Assembly: GCA_002715265.1 (NCBI GenBank)
Contig: PAYS01000031.1
Span: 1 to 52,485 of the forward strand
DNA from: Candidatus Pelagibacterales bacterium
Lineage (GTDB): Bacteria > Pseudomonadota > Alphaproteobacteria > TMED109
Direction: 5' to 3'
Length of the DNA: 52,485 nt
Below the pieces are notes generated by a model that did no database searches, was not told the DNA's origin, and saw nothing but the letters and a program-made list of their open reading frames with translations. Shown here one piece after another: positions 18,114 through 29,068 of the stretch (the stretch's first letter is position 1; every line of letters starts with the position of its first letter). The position numbers and the translations under genes were made by a program.

Positions 18114-19001
18114 ATGCATAAAAATATATATAAAACCAAAATTATTGATAAAACTGTCTTATCAATAGAAGGAAAAGATAAAGTAGAGTTCTTACAAAAT
18201 TTAATAAGTAATAATATGGAATTAGTATCAAATACTAACTCAATTTATTCAACATTGCTCACCCCTCAAGGAAAATTTTTATTTGATTTTATAATTTTCA
18301 AAGGAAATGAAAAAGAATCACTGTATTTAGAGTGTGATAAAAATAGATCAGAAGAATTTATAAAATTATTAAATATGTATAAATTAAGAAAAGATGTAAA
18401 ATTTTCAGTTATAGAAAATATAACAATATATTTAATATATGGTGAATACCAATTCTTACTTTCGAGCTTCAATTTAAAGCACACAGAAGGTTCAACTTCT
18501 AATATGAATAATAATATATTCTTGATTGATCCCAGAAATAAAAAATTAGGCATCAGATTGTATTCTAGTAATGATAAATTACCCTCCGAGATATCTGATA
18601 TAGATAATAAATCTATTAAAAATTATGAAACGATAAGAATTAACCTTGTAATACCTGATAGCAATAAAGATCTAGAAGTAGGAAAAAGTTTTTTATTAGA
18701 AAACAATTTTGAAATCATGAATGCTATTGATTTTAATAAAGGTTGTTATATTGGCCAAGAAAATACGGCTAGACAAAAATATAGAGGTACTGCAAAAAAA
18801 CTATTAACTAAAATCGAAATTGAAGGAAAAACCTTATCTATGGGAAATGAAATAAAATTAGATAATAGAAAAGTTGGAGTTATTAGATCAATTAGAGAAA
18901 ATATAGGTTTAGCAACAATAAGAAGAGAAGTTTACGAGGAATATAAATCCAAAAATAAATATATTAAAATTGCAGAAAGTAAAATAAAATTTATAAAATA
19001 A
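18114..19001 (+). CDS. ygfZ: YgfZ/GcvT-like folate-binding protein (Fe-S biogenesis)
   Basis: Diagnostic KGCYIGQENTARQKYRG motif and N-terminal KDKVEFLQNLISNNM. Confidence 0.85.
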   Translation: MHKNIYKTKIIDKTVLSIEGKDKVEFLQNLISNNMELVSNTNSIYSTLLTPQGKFLFDFIIFKGNEKESLYLECDKNRSEEFIKLLNMYKLRKDVKFSVIENITIYLIYGEYQFLLSSFNLKHTEGSTSNMNNNIFLIDPRNKKLGIRLYSSNDKLPSEISDIDNKSIKNYETIRINLVIPDSNKDLEVGKSFLLENNFEIMNAIDFNKGCYIGQENTARQKYRGTAKKLLTKIEIEGKTLSMGNEIKLDNRKVGVIRSIRENIGLATIRREVYEEYKSKNKYIKIAESKIKFIK

Positions 19002-19002
19002 T

Positions 19003-21666
19003 TTATTTGTTTCTAATTTTAGATTGTGCAGCAGCTAACCTTGCAATAGGAACTCTAAATGGAGAACAAGAAACATAATCTAAGCCTACTTTATGAAAAA
19101 ACTCAATTGATTTTGGATCTCCTCCATGTTCTCCACAAATTCCTAATTTAAGATTCTTATTTTGCTTTTTTCCTGAATCTACAGCAATAGAGACTAACTT
19201 TCCTACACCATTAACATCAATAGAAACAAACGGATCAGATTCTAATAAATTTTGATCTATATATTCTGGAAGAAATTTGCCACTATCATCTCTACTAATC
19301 CCCAAAGCAGTTTGAGTTAAGTCATTTGTACCAAAACTAAAAAAATCAGCATATTTTGATATATCTTCAGCATTTAATGCAGCTCTTGGCAACTCAACCA
19401 TAGTGCCTACAAGGTATTTTATTTTAACTCCTGTTTCTTTTTCGACTGCTAGAGCAACATCATCAATTTTTTCTTTTATAAAAATCAATTCACTATCACT
19501 AATAATTAACGGAACCATAATTTCTGGCATGATACTTAAATTAAGTTTTTTAGAAACTTCAGTAACTGACTCGAATATAGATCTAACTTGCATTTCATAT
19601 ATTTCAGGAAAAGTAATTCCTAATCTACATCCGCGATGTCCTAACATAGGGTTTTGTTCTTCAAGTTGTAAAACTCGAGACTTAATTAAAGATTTATCTT
19701 TACCTAATTTCTTTGATAAATCATCTAGTTCTACCTCTTCTCTTGGTAAAAATTCATGTAAAGGAGGATCTAACAACCTAATAGTTACAGGAAGATCTTT
19801 CATTAAAATAAAAATTTCTGTAAAATCATTTTTTTGCATAGGGGCAATTTTATTTAATGCAGCTCTTCTATCTTTCTCATTATCAGAAAAAATCATTTCT
19901 CTAACTGCTGAAATTCTTTCTGTATCAAAAAACATATGTTCTGTTCTACATAGTCCTATACCCTCTGCACCAAATTCTAATGCAACTTTTACATCCTTAG
20001 GCGTTTCTGCATTAGTTCTAATTTTAAGGTCTCTAATTTCATCAGCCCATTTCATTAACTGATTAAATTCTTCTGATAATTCAGGCAATATTGTCGACAC
20101 TTCTCCTAGTATAACTTCTCCTGAACTGCCATCTATTGTAATAATATCTCCTTCTTTAACTTTAATATTATTAGAAATAAACTCATTATTTTCTGAATTA
20201 ATTATTATATCTCCTGCCCCTGCAACACATGCTCTACCCATTCCTCTTGCTACAACTGCTGCATGACTAGTCATACCTCCCCTACTAGTTAAAATACCTT
20301 TTGCTGCATACATGCCGTGAATATCTTCTGGACTAGTCTCCATTCTAACTAAAATTACTGATTCTCCATTATTTGCTAGTTCTTCTGCAGTATCAGAATT
20401 AAATACTACTTTTCCAAAAGCTGCTCCTGGTGAAGCAGGTAAACCTGTAGTAACAATATTTTTTTCTGAATTTGGGTCTAATGTTGGATGAAGCAGTTGA
20501 TCTAGTCCTAATGGATCGATTCTTACTACTGCTTCTTCTTTAGAAATTAATTTCTCATTATACATATCAACTGCTATTTTTACCGCTGCAGCTGAAGTTC
20601 TCTTTCCTGATCTAGTTTGAAGTATCCATAAAACATCTTTTTGAACTGTAAACTCAATATCTTGCATATCTTTGTAATGCTTTTCTAACAAATCAAAAAT
20701 ATTTGTTAATTGTTTAAAAACTTCTGGAATAGCCTCTTCCATTGACATAGTATCTGAATTTTGAAGTTCTTTTTCCTTAATTGTTAAATTTTGTGGAGTC
20801 CTAATTCCTGCTACAACATCTTCTCCCTGAGCATTTACAAGATATTCGCCATAATAATTATTTTCTCCACTCGATGGATTTCTAGTAAAAGCTACTCCAG
20901 TACAGCAATCATCTCCCATATTACCAAACACCATTGCCTGAATATTAACTGCTGTACCCCAAGATGCAGGAATATCATTTAATTTTCTGTATGTAATAGC
21001 CCTTTGATTCATCCATGAACTAAATACGGCACTTATTGCACCCCATAACTGTTCAATAGGGTCTTGAGGAAAGTCATCACCAGTGACTTTCTTTACTAAA
21101 TCTTTAAATAATATTGTTATATTTTCCCATATTTCTGCAGAAACTTCAGTATCTAAAACAACACCATTAGATAATTTTTCTTGTTCAATAATTTCTTCAA
21201 AGTCTGCTGAATCAATACCTAATACAACATCCCCATACATTTGAATAAATCTTCTATAGCTGTCATAAGCAAAACGTTTATCACCACTTTCATTACTCAA
21301 ACCTATTACCGTTTTATCATTTAATCCAAGATTTAAGACAGTATCCATCATTCCAGGCATTGAGGCTCTAGCACCTGAACGCACAGAAAGTAATAAAGGT
21401 AAATTACTACTTCCAAATTTCATTTTTGTAATTTTTTCTATATTATCTAATGCAGTAATTAGCTGCTCTTCCAAATCCGTTGGATAATTTTTATTATTTC
21501 GATAATAATAATTACATACTTCAGTAGTAATTGTGAAACCAGGAGGAACAGGCAAACCTATATTACTCATCTCGGCTAAATTAGCTCCTTTGCCTCCTAA
21601 TAATTCTTTTTGTTTTGCATTTCCTTGAGCTTTTCCAGCCCCAAAAGTGTATACCCATTTATCCAT
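19003..21666 (-). CDS. ppdK: Pyruvate, phosphate dikinase
   Basis: 887 aa. LLGGKGANLAEMSNIGLPVPPGFTITTEVC, GMTSHAAVVARGMGRACVAGAG, GAEGIGLCRTEHMFF, FFSFGTNDLTQTALG, LGICGEHGGDPKSIEFF. Confidence 0.97.
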   Translation of the reverse strand: MDKWVYTFGAGKAQGNAKQKELLGGKGANLAEMSNIGLPVPPGFTITTEVCNYYYRNNKNYPTDLEEQLITALDNIEKITKMKFGSSNLPLLLSVRSGARASMPGMMDTVLNLGLNDKTVIGLSNESGDKRFAYDSYRRFIQMYGDVVLGIDSADFEEIIEQEKLSNGVVLDTEVSAEIWENITILFKDLVKKVTGDDFPQDPIEQLWGAISAVFSSWMNQRAITYRKLNDIPASWGTAVNIQAMVFGNMGDDCCTGVAFTRNPSSGENNYYGEYLVNAQGEDVVAGIRTPQNLTIKEKELQNSDTMSMEEAIPEVFKQLTNIFDLLEKHYKDMQDIEFTVQKDVLWILQTRSGKRTSAAAVKIAVDMYNEKLISKEEAVVRIDPLGLDQLLHPTLDPNSEKNIVTTGLPASPGAAFGKVVFNSDTAEELANNGESVILVRMETSPEDIHGMYAAKGILTSRGGMTSHAAVVARGMGRACVAGAGDIIINSENNEFISNNIKVKEGDIITIDGSSGEVILGEVSTILPELSEEFNQLMKWADEIRDLKIRTNAETPKDVKVALEFGAEGIGLCRTEHMFFDTERISAVREMIFSDNEKDRRAALNKIAPMQKNDFTEIFILMKDLPVTIRLLDPPLHEFLPREEVELDDLSKKLGKDKSLIKSRVLQLEEQNPMLGHRGCRLGITFPEIYEMQVRSIFESVTEVSKKLNLSIMPEIMVPLIISDSELIFIKEKIDDVALAVEKETGVKIKYLVGTMVELPRAALNAEDISKYADFFSFGTNDLTQTALGISRDDSGKFLPEYIDQNLLESDPFVSIDVNGVGKLVSIAVDSGKKQNKNLKLGICGEHGGDPKSIEFFHKVGLDYVSCSPFRVPIARLAAAQSKIRNK

Positions 21667-21702
21667 TTAGATGTACCTTTAAAATATAAAATATTAACTT
21701 AA

Positions 21703-23787
21703 TTATTTAGCGTCGTTTTCAATTTCAATCAATGAAAAATCAGCGAAATCGATAAATGTTTCTCTAATAGAAGATAAAATATTTAGTCGATTAATTCTCA
21801 ATTTATCATCCTCTGTGTTAACTTGTACTTTTTCAAAAAACTTTTCTAATTTATTTTTAATTTTTAGAAAGGATTCCATTGCTTTCTCATACTTCTCTTG
21901 CTCTAGAAAAACTAAAGTATCCACATTAATTTTTTCAAAATAACCCCATAATTCTCTCTCTTCTTTTGCTTTTAACAGTGTTTTATTAATATTTCCTTTA
22001 TAACTAACTTTATATTTTTTTTCTTCTATGGATAAAATTCTTCTAACTCTTTTTAATCCTTGAATAAATAACATGCCTTTTTGAGTACGTACAAATTTAT
22101 CCAAAGCGTTTATTCTCTGAACAATATCAAAAATATCATCTGTTTTAGTAATATTACAAACAGCTAAAATACATGATTGAGATAGCTTTCTATCACGCAT
22201 AAAACCTTTCAATCTTTCCATTAAAAATTCTAAAATAATTTCTATAGATTCATTTTTGGTATGAACAAACTTTATATTTTGTTTTAAATACTGACCATAA
22301 GAGAAACTAATAATATTTTTTAATGATATTCTAATATTATTTTCTAGGATTAATCTAATTAAACCAATACCACTTCTTCTAATTCCAAATGGATCTTTTG
22401 AACCACTCGGTCTCAAATCACTTGCAATAAAGCCTACCAAAGTATCTATTTTATCCGCAAATGATAAAATAACTGACTCAGGATTACTTGGACATATGTC
22501 ATTTGGACCTAGAGGTGAATAATGTTCTTTAATAGCATCACTAATTCTAGAATCATTACCCTCTAACTCAGAATATTTACTTCCTATAACACCTTGAAGG
22601 TCTGGCATTTCATATACAATCTCACTACATAAATCAGCCTTGCATAAATTAGCTGCCGTAAAAGAAATATTCTTATCTGCCCCAAAAATATTATAGTGAT
22701 CCGAAATAAAATATTTTATTCTGCAGATTTTTTTCTCCATAGAACCGAGCAATCTATGAAAAATAACATTTTTTAATCCTTTATTAAAATTAGTTAAACC
22801 TTTTTTAATATCATTTTGATAAAAAAACTTAGCATCTGCCAGTCTCGCCTTCAAAACTTTTGCATTTCCAATTGCTATATCATCACTATTAATAGGAATA
22901 TTTGAAACTCCTAAAAATTCATTACTAATTATTTTACTTTTTTTAAATAATGGAAAATATTTTTGCTGCTTCATCATTGTTAATTGCAGAATTTCTTGAG
23001 GAAGAGTCAAATACTCTTTATCAAAACTCGCGATAAATACATATGGACACTCTACTAAATTAGCAACCTCTTTTAATAAATTTTCAGAGGGTTTAAAAAT
23101 TAGTTTATTGTTTTTGGCTAAAATTAATCCTTGATCTTTAATAATTTTTATTCTCTCTTTTGCATCTAAAATTACACTATTATTCTTTAATTTAGAGAAA
23201 TACTCTTCTACTTTATTTATGGCTATTTTTTCTGGAGAAACAAATCTGTGACCATAAGTAAATTTATTGCTCTCGATATCTTCTATAGAAAACTTTAAAG
23301 GCTTTTTATCAAATAGACATAATATGGAATGAAGTGGTCTTATCCACTTAAGTTTTCCATCACCCCACCTCATAGACTTACTCCATGAAAAATTATTAAT
23401 AATTTTTTTGAGAACTCTCTCAATAATTATGGGACTTTGTTCACCCTTTTTAGCATAACTATAAAAGTAAAAACTTCCTTTAGCCGTATCTTTCAAAACT
23501 AATTGTGTATCTTTTACTCCTACACTCTTAGCAAAACCTGAAATAGCCATATTATTAGAATCTTTTCGAGGCCCTCTTTTTTCTATAACTAAATCATCTG
23601 TATAACTAGCAACATTCTCAATAATCAAAGACAACCTCATAGGACTCCAAAATATTTGGGATTTTCCGTACGTAAGTCCTTCTTCCTCCAAACCATTTAT
23701 AAATGAATTTTTTAATATTTGAGCTCCTGCTTCTTGAAGACTAGCAGGCATTTCCTCACTATACAACTCTATTAATAATTGAGGCAT
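21703..23787 (-). CDS. glyS: Glycine--tRNA ligase beta subunit
   Basis: [60 protein letters not shown]; adjacent glyQ. Confidence 0.96.
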   Translation of the reverse strand: MPQLLIELYSEEMPASLQEAGAQILKNSFINGLEEEGLTYGKSQIFWSPMRLSLIIENVASYTDDLVIEKRGPRKDSNNMAISGFAKSVGVKDTQLVLKDTAKGSFYFYSYAKKGEQSPIIIERVLKKIINNFSWSKSMRWGDGKLKWIRPLHSILCLFDKKPLKFSIEDIESNKFTYGHRFVSPEKIAINKVEEYFSKLKNNSVILDAKERIKIIKDQGLILAKNNKLIFKPSENLLKEVANLVECPYVFIASFDKEYLTLPQEILQLTMMKQQKYFPLFKKSKIISNEFLGVSNIPINSDDIAIGNAKVLKARLADAKFFYQNDIKKGLTNFNKGLKNVIFHRLLGSMEKKICRIKYFISDHYNIFGADKNISFTAANLCKADLCSEIVYEMPDLQGVIGSKYSELEGNDSRISDAIKEHYSPLGPNDICPSNPESVILSFADKIDTLVGFIASDLRPSGSKDPFGIRRSGIGLIRLILENNIRISLKNIISFSYGQYLKQNIKFVHTKNESIEIILEFLMERLKGFMRDRKLSQSCILAVCNITKTDDIFDIVQRINALDKFVRTQKGMLFIQGLKRVRRILSIEEKKYKVSYKGNINKTLLKAKEERELWGYFEKINVDTLVFLEQEKYEKAMESFLKIKNKLEKFFEKVQVNTEDDKLRINRLNILSSIRETFIDFADFSLIEIENDAK

Positions 23788-24656
23788 TACTCTTCATCCA
23801 ATTTTTTTACATATAAATCCGCACATGACTTAACCATTGCTCTAACTCTCGCAATATATGCAGCTCGCTCATTAACTCCTATAACACCGCTAGCATCAAT
23901 TAAATTAAAAATATGACTAGCTTTTATACAATGCTCATATGCTGGTAAAACCAATTCCTCATTTATAAGTCTTGAAGTAATCTTTTCTAATTCAGAAAAG
24001 TTCTTAATAAGAATTGTTGGATCTGATTTTTCAAAATTAAATTTTGATTGCTCAATTTCATTTTGTAGAAAAACATCACCATATTTTATTCCTTCTCCAT
24101 TCCAATCAATATCATAAACATTATCTATGTCTTGTATATACATAGCTAACCTCTCTAAACCATAAGTTAACTCTCCGGTAACAGGACGACAATCAATACC
24201 ACCTATCTGCTGAAAATAGGTAAATTGTGATACTTCCATACCATTACACCAAACTTCCCATCCTAATCCCCATGCACCTAGTGTTGGACTTTCCCAATCG
24301 TCTTCTACAAACCTAATATCATTTTTTTTTGAATCTATACCTAAAGTTTCTAAACTACTTAAATATAACTTTTGTATATTTTTTGGCGAAGGCTTTAAGA
24401 CAGTCTGGAACTGATAATAATGTTGTAATCTATTTGGGTTTTCACCATACCTCCCGTCCGTAGGTCTTCTACAAGGCTGGACATAAGCTGCTTTCCATGG
24501 ATTCTTTCCTAATGCTCTTAAAACAGTTGCGGAATGAAAAGTGCCTGCACCAACTTCCATGTCTAGAGGTTGCAATATAATACAACCGTTTTTAGACCAA
24601 AAATTTTGTAATTTAAATATAATAGATTGAAATGAATTATTTTTCATTATCTTCAT
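23787..24656 (-). CDS. glyQ: Glycine--tRNA ligase alpha subunit
   Basis: [66 protein letters not shown] is diagnostic. True start may be an internal ATG (24656 or 24647). Confidence 0.97.
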   Translation of the reverse strand: MKIMKNNSFQSIIFKLQNFWSKNGCIILQPLDMEVGAGTFHSATVLRALGKNPWKAAYVQPCRRPTDGRYGENPNRLQHYYQFQTVLKPSPKNIQKLYLSSLETLGIDSKKNDIRFVEDDWESPTLGAWGLGWEVWCNGMEVSQFTYFQQIGGIDCRPVTGELTYGLERLAMYIQDIDNVYDIDWNGEGIKYGDVFLQNEIEQSKFNFEKSDPTILIKNFSELEKITSRLINEELVLPAYEHCIKASHIFNLIDASGVIGVNERAAYIARVRAMVKSCADLYVKKLDEE

Positions 24657-24855
24657 CTATTTCTGTATACTCAGCATCTGTATATTTCTTTTTTGAATCT
24701 TTGACGTCTTCTGAAGTATCTGTTTCGGAGGATTTTTTATTTTTACTGCTTTCTACTTTTCCAGAAGCCCTTCTTTCTATCATTTTAAATCCGTACCAAA
24801 TTATGAAAATAATAAATATTAATAATAATATTTTTGGCAAACTAAAACCTAACAT
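24637..24855 (-). CDS. Small single-pass membrane protein of unknown function
   Basis: 72 aa: [29 protein letters not shown] then a charged tail. Overlaps the start of glyQ; operon-like placement. Confidence 0.65.
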   Translation of the reverse strand: MLGFSLPKILLLIFIIFIIWYGFKMIERRASGKVESSKNKKSSETDTSEDVKDSKKKYTDAEYTEIDEDNEK

Positions 24856-24883
24856 TTTATCTCCTGTTTACTGAAACCTATAA

Positions 24884-25753
24884 TTAAAGGCCAAATTTTG
24901 CAAATGCAATTCTTTCTTCAATGTAATCAATAACTTTAGAATAATGACTAGCTGAAAACCCAAGTCTTTGACTTAATTTTTTCTTACCAGTAATTTCTTT
25001 AAATATAACTTTATCATTAAACCTATTTCTCATTACCTGTTTAAGTTCACCGATTGCGTCTGCCAAGCCTATTTCACAAGCCTTTGTTCCAGAAAATATT
25101 TTAGCTTCAAATATGCCTTCTTTTTTAATTGTTTCTATATTTAATTTTTTACCACGTCGCAAAGAAACCCAATCCTTGAACTGTTCGTGAATTTCTTGCT
25201 GCAAATCTGTAATCAATTTAACATCATCTGGATTTTGAGGTTGAAATGGATCTAACATACCTTTATTTTCACCTTTAGAAAAAACTCGTCTTTCTATTCC
25301 AATTTTTTTTATCACATCAACAAAACCAAATCCAGCAGAGATAACTCCTATTGAACCTACAATAGATGCCGGCATAACAAAAATCTCATCAGCTGCACAA
25401 GCCAACCAGTATCCTCCTGAAGCTGCAACATCTTCTACAAAAGCAAATACAGGAATGTTATTTTTTTTAGATAATTCCAAAATTCTTTCTGATATAAGAG
25501 CAGATTGAACAGGCGAACCACCTGGAGAGTTAATCACAATAGCAACGCCTGAAACTTTTTTTCCCTCAAATGCCCTTTCTATCTGTTTTTCTAAACCTTC
25601 TAGAGATAAATGGCTTGACGAAGGAAAACGGGAACCACTTGATATAACCCCTGACATTCTTATTATATTTATAACAGGCAATTTCTTATTAAAAAATTTT
25701 GAAATTAGTTTCATTAAGTTAAATCCTCTATTTAATTTAAATTTATATAACAT
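24884..25753 (-). CDS. S49 family peptidase (SohB/SppA-like)
   Basis: VAIVINSPGGSPVQSALISERI, FVEDVAASGGYWLACAADEIFVMPASIVGSIGVI. Start may be internal ATG at 25714. Confidence 0.88.
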   Translation of the reverse strand: MLYKFKLNRGFNLMKLISKFFNKKLPVINIIRMSGVISSGSRFPSSSHLSLEGLEKQIERAFEGKKVSGVAIVINSPGGSPVQSALISERILELSKKNNIPVFAFVEDVAASGGYWLACAADEIFVMPASIVGSIGVISAGFGFVDVIKKIGIERRVFSKGENKGMLDPFQPQNPDDVKLITDLQQEIHEQFKDWVSLRRGKKLNIETIKKEGIFEAKIFSGTKACEIGLADAIGELKQVMRNRFNDKVIFKEITGKKKLSQRLGFSASHYSKVIDYIEERIAFAKFGL

Positions 25754-26463
25754 TTATTATTTAGTATATCATTACAAGTTTTTGTATAACTTCCATCATT
25801 ATTATGTAATATTAATCCTGGCAATAAATTTACGTTAGATTTGGAATCTTTTTTTGCCTGTATTATGGTTAATTTAGACTTTTTTCCTTTCTTAGGCCAT
25901 AAAGGAAATAATTTTATTTCACCCCATTTTTCTGATAAACACTCCATAGCAATATTTAAATAATCAGATCTAAATATAAAATTTAAATATCCTTTAGGTT
26001 TTAGTTTATTATATGCTGCTTCAAACCAGGTTTTTATATTTTCCTCATATCTAGAGTTTTTTTTATATTTATTTTTAGAAAACAAGACAGAACTAGAATT
26101 AAAATAAGGGGGATTCATTACAACTCGATCAAACGAATTATTTAATTCTAATAAAAATTTTCTAGTTTTAATATCTAAACAATAATAATCTATATTTAAA
26201 TGATCTAAATTATTTAATTTTGCGTTCTTTTCAGCTAAACTAATCAATTTGTTATCTTTTTCAATTCCTACTAATCGAGACTTAGGAAACCTCTTTGCTA
26301 GAGACAATAATACAACTCCAACACCAGAACCAAACTCTATACAATTAACATAGTTACTAATAGAGGCATATAATAATATAGAGTCCATTCCAAATCTAAA
26401 GCCATCCTTAGGTTGATATAAAGAAAGCTCTCCATTCAAAATTTTATTTTTTGTAATTTCCAT
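25732..26463 (-). CDS. tRNA1(Val) (adenine(37)-N6)-methyltransferase-like, TrmN6 family
   Basis: SLYQPKDGFRFGMDSILL, FGSGVGVVLLSLAKRFP, VVMNPPYF. Confidence 0.8.
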   Translation of the reverse strand: MEITKNKILNGELSLYQPKDGFRFGMDSILLYASISNYVNCIEFGSGVGVVLLSLAKRFPKSRLVGIEKDNKLISLAEKNAKLNNLDHLNIDYYCLDIKTRKFLLELNNSFDRVVMNPPYFNSSSVLFSKNKYKKNSRYEENIKTWFEAAYNKLKPKGYLNFIFRSDYLNIAMECLSEKWGEIKLFPLWPKKGKKSKLTIIQAKKDSKSNVNLLPGLILHNNDGSYTKTCNDILNNKCYINLN

Positions 26464-26620
26464 ATTAAATAAACCAATTAAAATTTCTATAAAGACAAAT
26501 AATTAAAAATTATATAATTTACATAAAAAATACTATATTAAATATTACAGATACTTTTATCTATAATTCATAATAAAAGAATATATATTATAGTTAAGTA
26601 AAAACTTTATTGGAAACTTA

Positions 26621-27619
26621 TTGTTAAAAAGATTATATAAAAAAAAATACAATATTGATGATATCAATAATTTAGTAAAAAATGACCTTATTGAAGTTCA
26701 AAAAATAATTAAGAATAATATAGGAGACAAAATTCCTTTAATAGATAATTTAGCTAACCACATACTTACTGCAGGTGGAAAAAAAATTCGACCCATTGTC
26801 ACATTATTAACTTCTAAATTATGTAATTATTCAGGAAAAAACCATCTATCGTTAGCTGCTTGTGTAGAACTAATTCACACTGCTACTTTATTACATGATG
26901 ACGTAATAGATGAAAGTAAAATGAGAAGAGGAATACCGACAGCTAATGATCTATTCGGAAATAAAAGTAGTGTATTGGTTGGAGATTTTCTTTTTTCAAA
27001 ATCTTTTGAGCTTATGGTTGCAAATGGTTCAAAATCAATTTTAAAAATATTATCTAAAACTTCATCTACTTTAGCTGAAGGAGAAGTTATGCAGCTGACC
27101 ACAATTAAAAATTATTTAACCGATGACCAGTCTTATATGAATATAATTAAAGCAAAAACAGCAAGTTTATTTTCTGCCGCTTCCGAAATAAGTGCATTAT
27201 TGACTAATCAGGATAATCAAACTCAAAAAAACTTAAAAAAGTATGGAGAATATTTAGGAACAGCTTTTCAGTTAGTCGATGACGCATTAGATTATATAGG
27301 AAATGAAAAATTAGGAAAAAAAATTGGAGATGATTTCAGAGAAGGTAAAATAACGCTTCCTGTAATTATTGCAATATCGAATAGTGATAAAGAAGAAAAA
27401 AATTTTTGGAAAAGAGTTATAGAATTAGAAAATAGAAATGAAGATGATTTTAAGAGAGCATTAAAAATCATAGAAAAATATGATGGTATAAACATCACTA
27501 TGAATAGGGCATTAGAATTTAGTGAATGTGCTATAAAGTCACTAAATCATTTCCCTGAATCTAATTTTAAAAATGCGCTACAAGAACTACCAAAAATAGC
27601 AGTTTATAGAAATAAATAA
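26621..27619 (+). CDS. ispB: Polyprenyl (octaprenyl-type) diphosphate synthase
   Basis: GGKKIRPIVTLL, LIHTATLLHDDVIDESKMRRG, FQLVDDALDY. Start codon appears to be TTG. Confidence 0.9.
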   Translation: MLKRLYKKKYNIDDINNLVKNDLIEVQKIIKNNIGDKIPLIDNLANHILTAGGKKIRPIVTLLTSKLCNYSGKNHLSLAACVELIHTATLLHDDVIDESKMRRGIPTANDLFGNKSSVLVGDFLFSKSFELMVANGSKSILKILSKTSSTLAEGEVMQLTTIKNYLTDDQSYMNIIKAKTASLFSAASEISALLTNQDNQTQKNLKKYGEYLGTAFQLVDDALDYIGNEKLGKKIGDDFREGKITLPVIIAISNSDKEEKNFWKRVIELENRNEDDFKRALKIIEKYDGINITMNRALEFSECAIKSLNHFPESNFKNALQELPKIAVYRNK

Positions 27620-27633
27620 GATATATAGATTAA

Positions 27634-28191
27634 TTATTGTAAATTTAATGCAGGCAACTTTAGATACCCTGAGAATTGAATTTGTTCTTCACTTATAGTA
27701 AAAATTTGATCCATATGTAATTTAGCAAATCCAGAGACACCTGCATATTTTCCTGTACCTGTAATAAAATCTATACGTCCTTCGCACCTTACATTTTGAG
27801 TCATAGTTGACCCACTGGAACATTCTAATTTTGACACCAACGAATCACCCTTAGTATCTGTAATTACACAATAACCGCTTACATTTTCCATTTGGGCAAA
27901 GCCGCAACTAAATCCACCTCTTCCAGGAGCTGCATAAGCAGTCAGTTTACAATCAATAAATGCCCCATTAAAATAATTATCTTCATTTATTAAAGCAGTA
28001 AAATTTACTAATGCAATCCTTGCATCTCCAATAGTATTTTCCTCTATAAGAGGTGCTTTAATATACTTTCCTACTATATCCAATGAATAAGCATCATCAG
28101 GTGCAATTATTTCTTCGGCTACCAATTTACACATATTAAATAATGCAAGAAAAAAAATCAAAAATGTTATTATATTTACACAACTTTTCAT
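27634..28191 (-). CDS. Hypothetical secreted protein, possibly allene-oxide-cyclase/dirigent-like barrel
   Basis: 185 aa with a signal-like N-terminus. GRIDFITGTGKYAGVSGFAKL resembles the TGkYxGxxG element of the AOC/dirigent barrel; fold assignment is tentative. Confidence 0.55.
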   Translation of the reverse strand: MKSCVNIITFLIFFLALFNMCKLVAEEIIAPDDAYSLDIVGKYIKAPLIEENTIGDARIALVNFTALINEDNYFNGAFIDCKLTAYAAPGRGGFSCGFAQMENVSGYCVITDTKGDSLVSKLECSSGSTMTQNVRCEGRIDFITGTGKYAGVSGFAKLHMDQIFTISEEQIQFSGYLKLPALNLQ

Positions 28192-28231
28192 ATTATATTG
28201 AACCTCAATCTATCCTATTGCATAATGACGT

Positions 28232-29020
28232 ATGATTAAACTTTCTGCAAATCTTTCATTTTTATTTAATGAAGTGCCTTTCAAAAAAAAATTTAAAGAG
28301 GCCTCAAAAGTAGGTTTCAAAGCAGTAGAATTTCTATTCCCATATGAATATAATGTCAATGAAATAAAAGAACTTCTAGATGAAAATAAACTTTCTTTAG
28401 TCCTATTCAATACACATCCAGGAGAATGGGAAAAAGGTGAAAGAGGATTAGCAAGTGTTTTAAAAAGAGAAAATGAATTTAAAGAGAATTTTTATAAAAC
28501 CGTTGAATATGCGAAAATATTGAATTGTCCTAATATTCATATTATGGCTGGAATTAATTCTAACAAAAATGATACAATTAAATGTAGAAACGTTTATTTA
28601 AAAAATCTCTTTTTTTGTGCAAATATTGCGGAAGAAAATAATTTTAACGTTTTAATTGAACCCATAAATAATATTGATATTCCTGATTATCACCTAAACT
28701 ACGTTTCAGATGCCATAGATATAATCAAAGAAATAAATCATCCAGCTTTGAAATTACAATTAGATTTATATCATGCACAAATTATGACTGGAAACTTATC
28801 AAGACTAATAAATAAAGCACTTCCTTATACAAAGCATATACAAATAGCTTCTCCTCCAGGAAGAAATGAACCAAATGAAGGGGAAATAAATTATCCATTC
28901 TTATTTAACACTATAAGTGATTCTCAATATGAAGGTTATATAGGATGTGAATATAATCCTTTAAAGAATACAAAAGATAGTTTAAAATGGGCTAAAAATT
29001 ATGGGATCAATATTATTTGA
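28232..29020 (+). CDS. Hydroxypyruvate isomerase-like TIM barrel protein
   Basis: KLSANLSFLFNEVPFKKKFKEASKVGFKAVEFLFPYEY, NTHPGEWEKGERGLA, IHIMAG, LQLDLYHAQIMTGNL, HIQIASPPGRNEPNEGEINYPFLF match the Hyi/OtnI family. Confidence 0.85.
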   Translation: MIKLSANLSFLFNEVPFKKKFKEASKVGFKAVEFLFPYEYNVNEIKELLDENKLSLVLFNTHPGEWEKGERGLASVLKRENEFKENFYKTVEYAKILNCPNIHIMAGINSNKNDTIKCRNVYLKNLFFCANIAEENNFNVLIEPINNIDIPDYHLNYVSDAIDIIKEINHPALKLQLDLYHAQIMTGNLSRLINKALPYTKHIQIASPPGRNEPNEGEINYPFLFNTISDSQYEGYIGCEYNPLKNTKDSLKWAKNYGINII

Positions 29021-29068
29021 TATATTTTTATTAAAAATTTTATTACTATTTTTAAATCGGAGGTAACT

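Noticed and set aside
19403-20062. 219-aa plus-strand ORF
   Set aside because: Lies wholly antisense to ppdK, which has clear conserved motifs; low-complexity Ser/Leu/Ile content.
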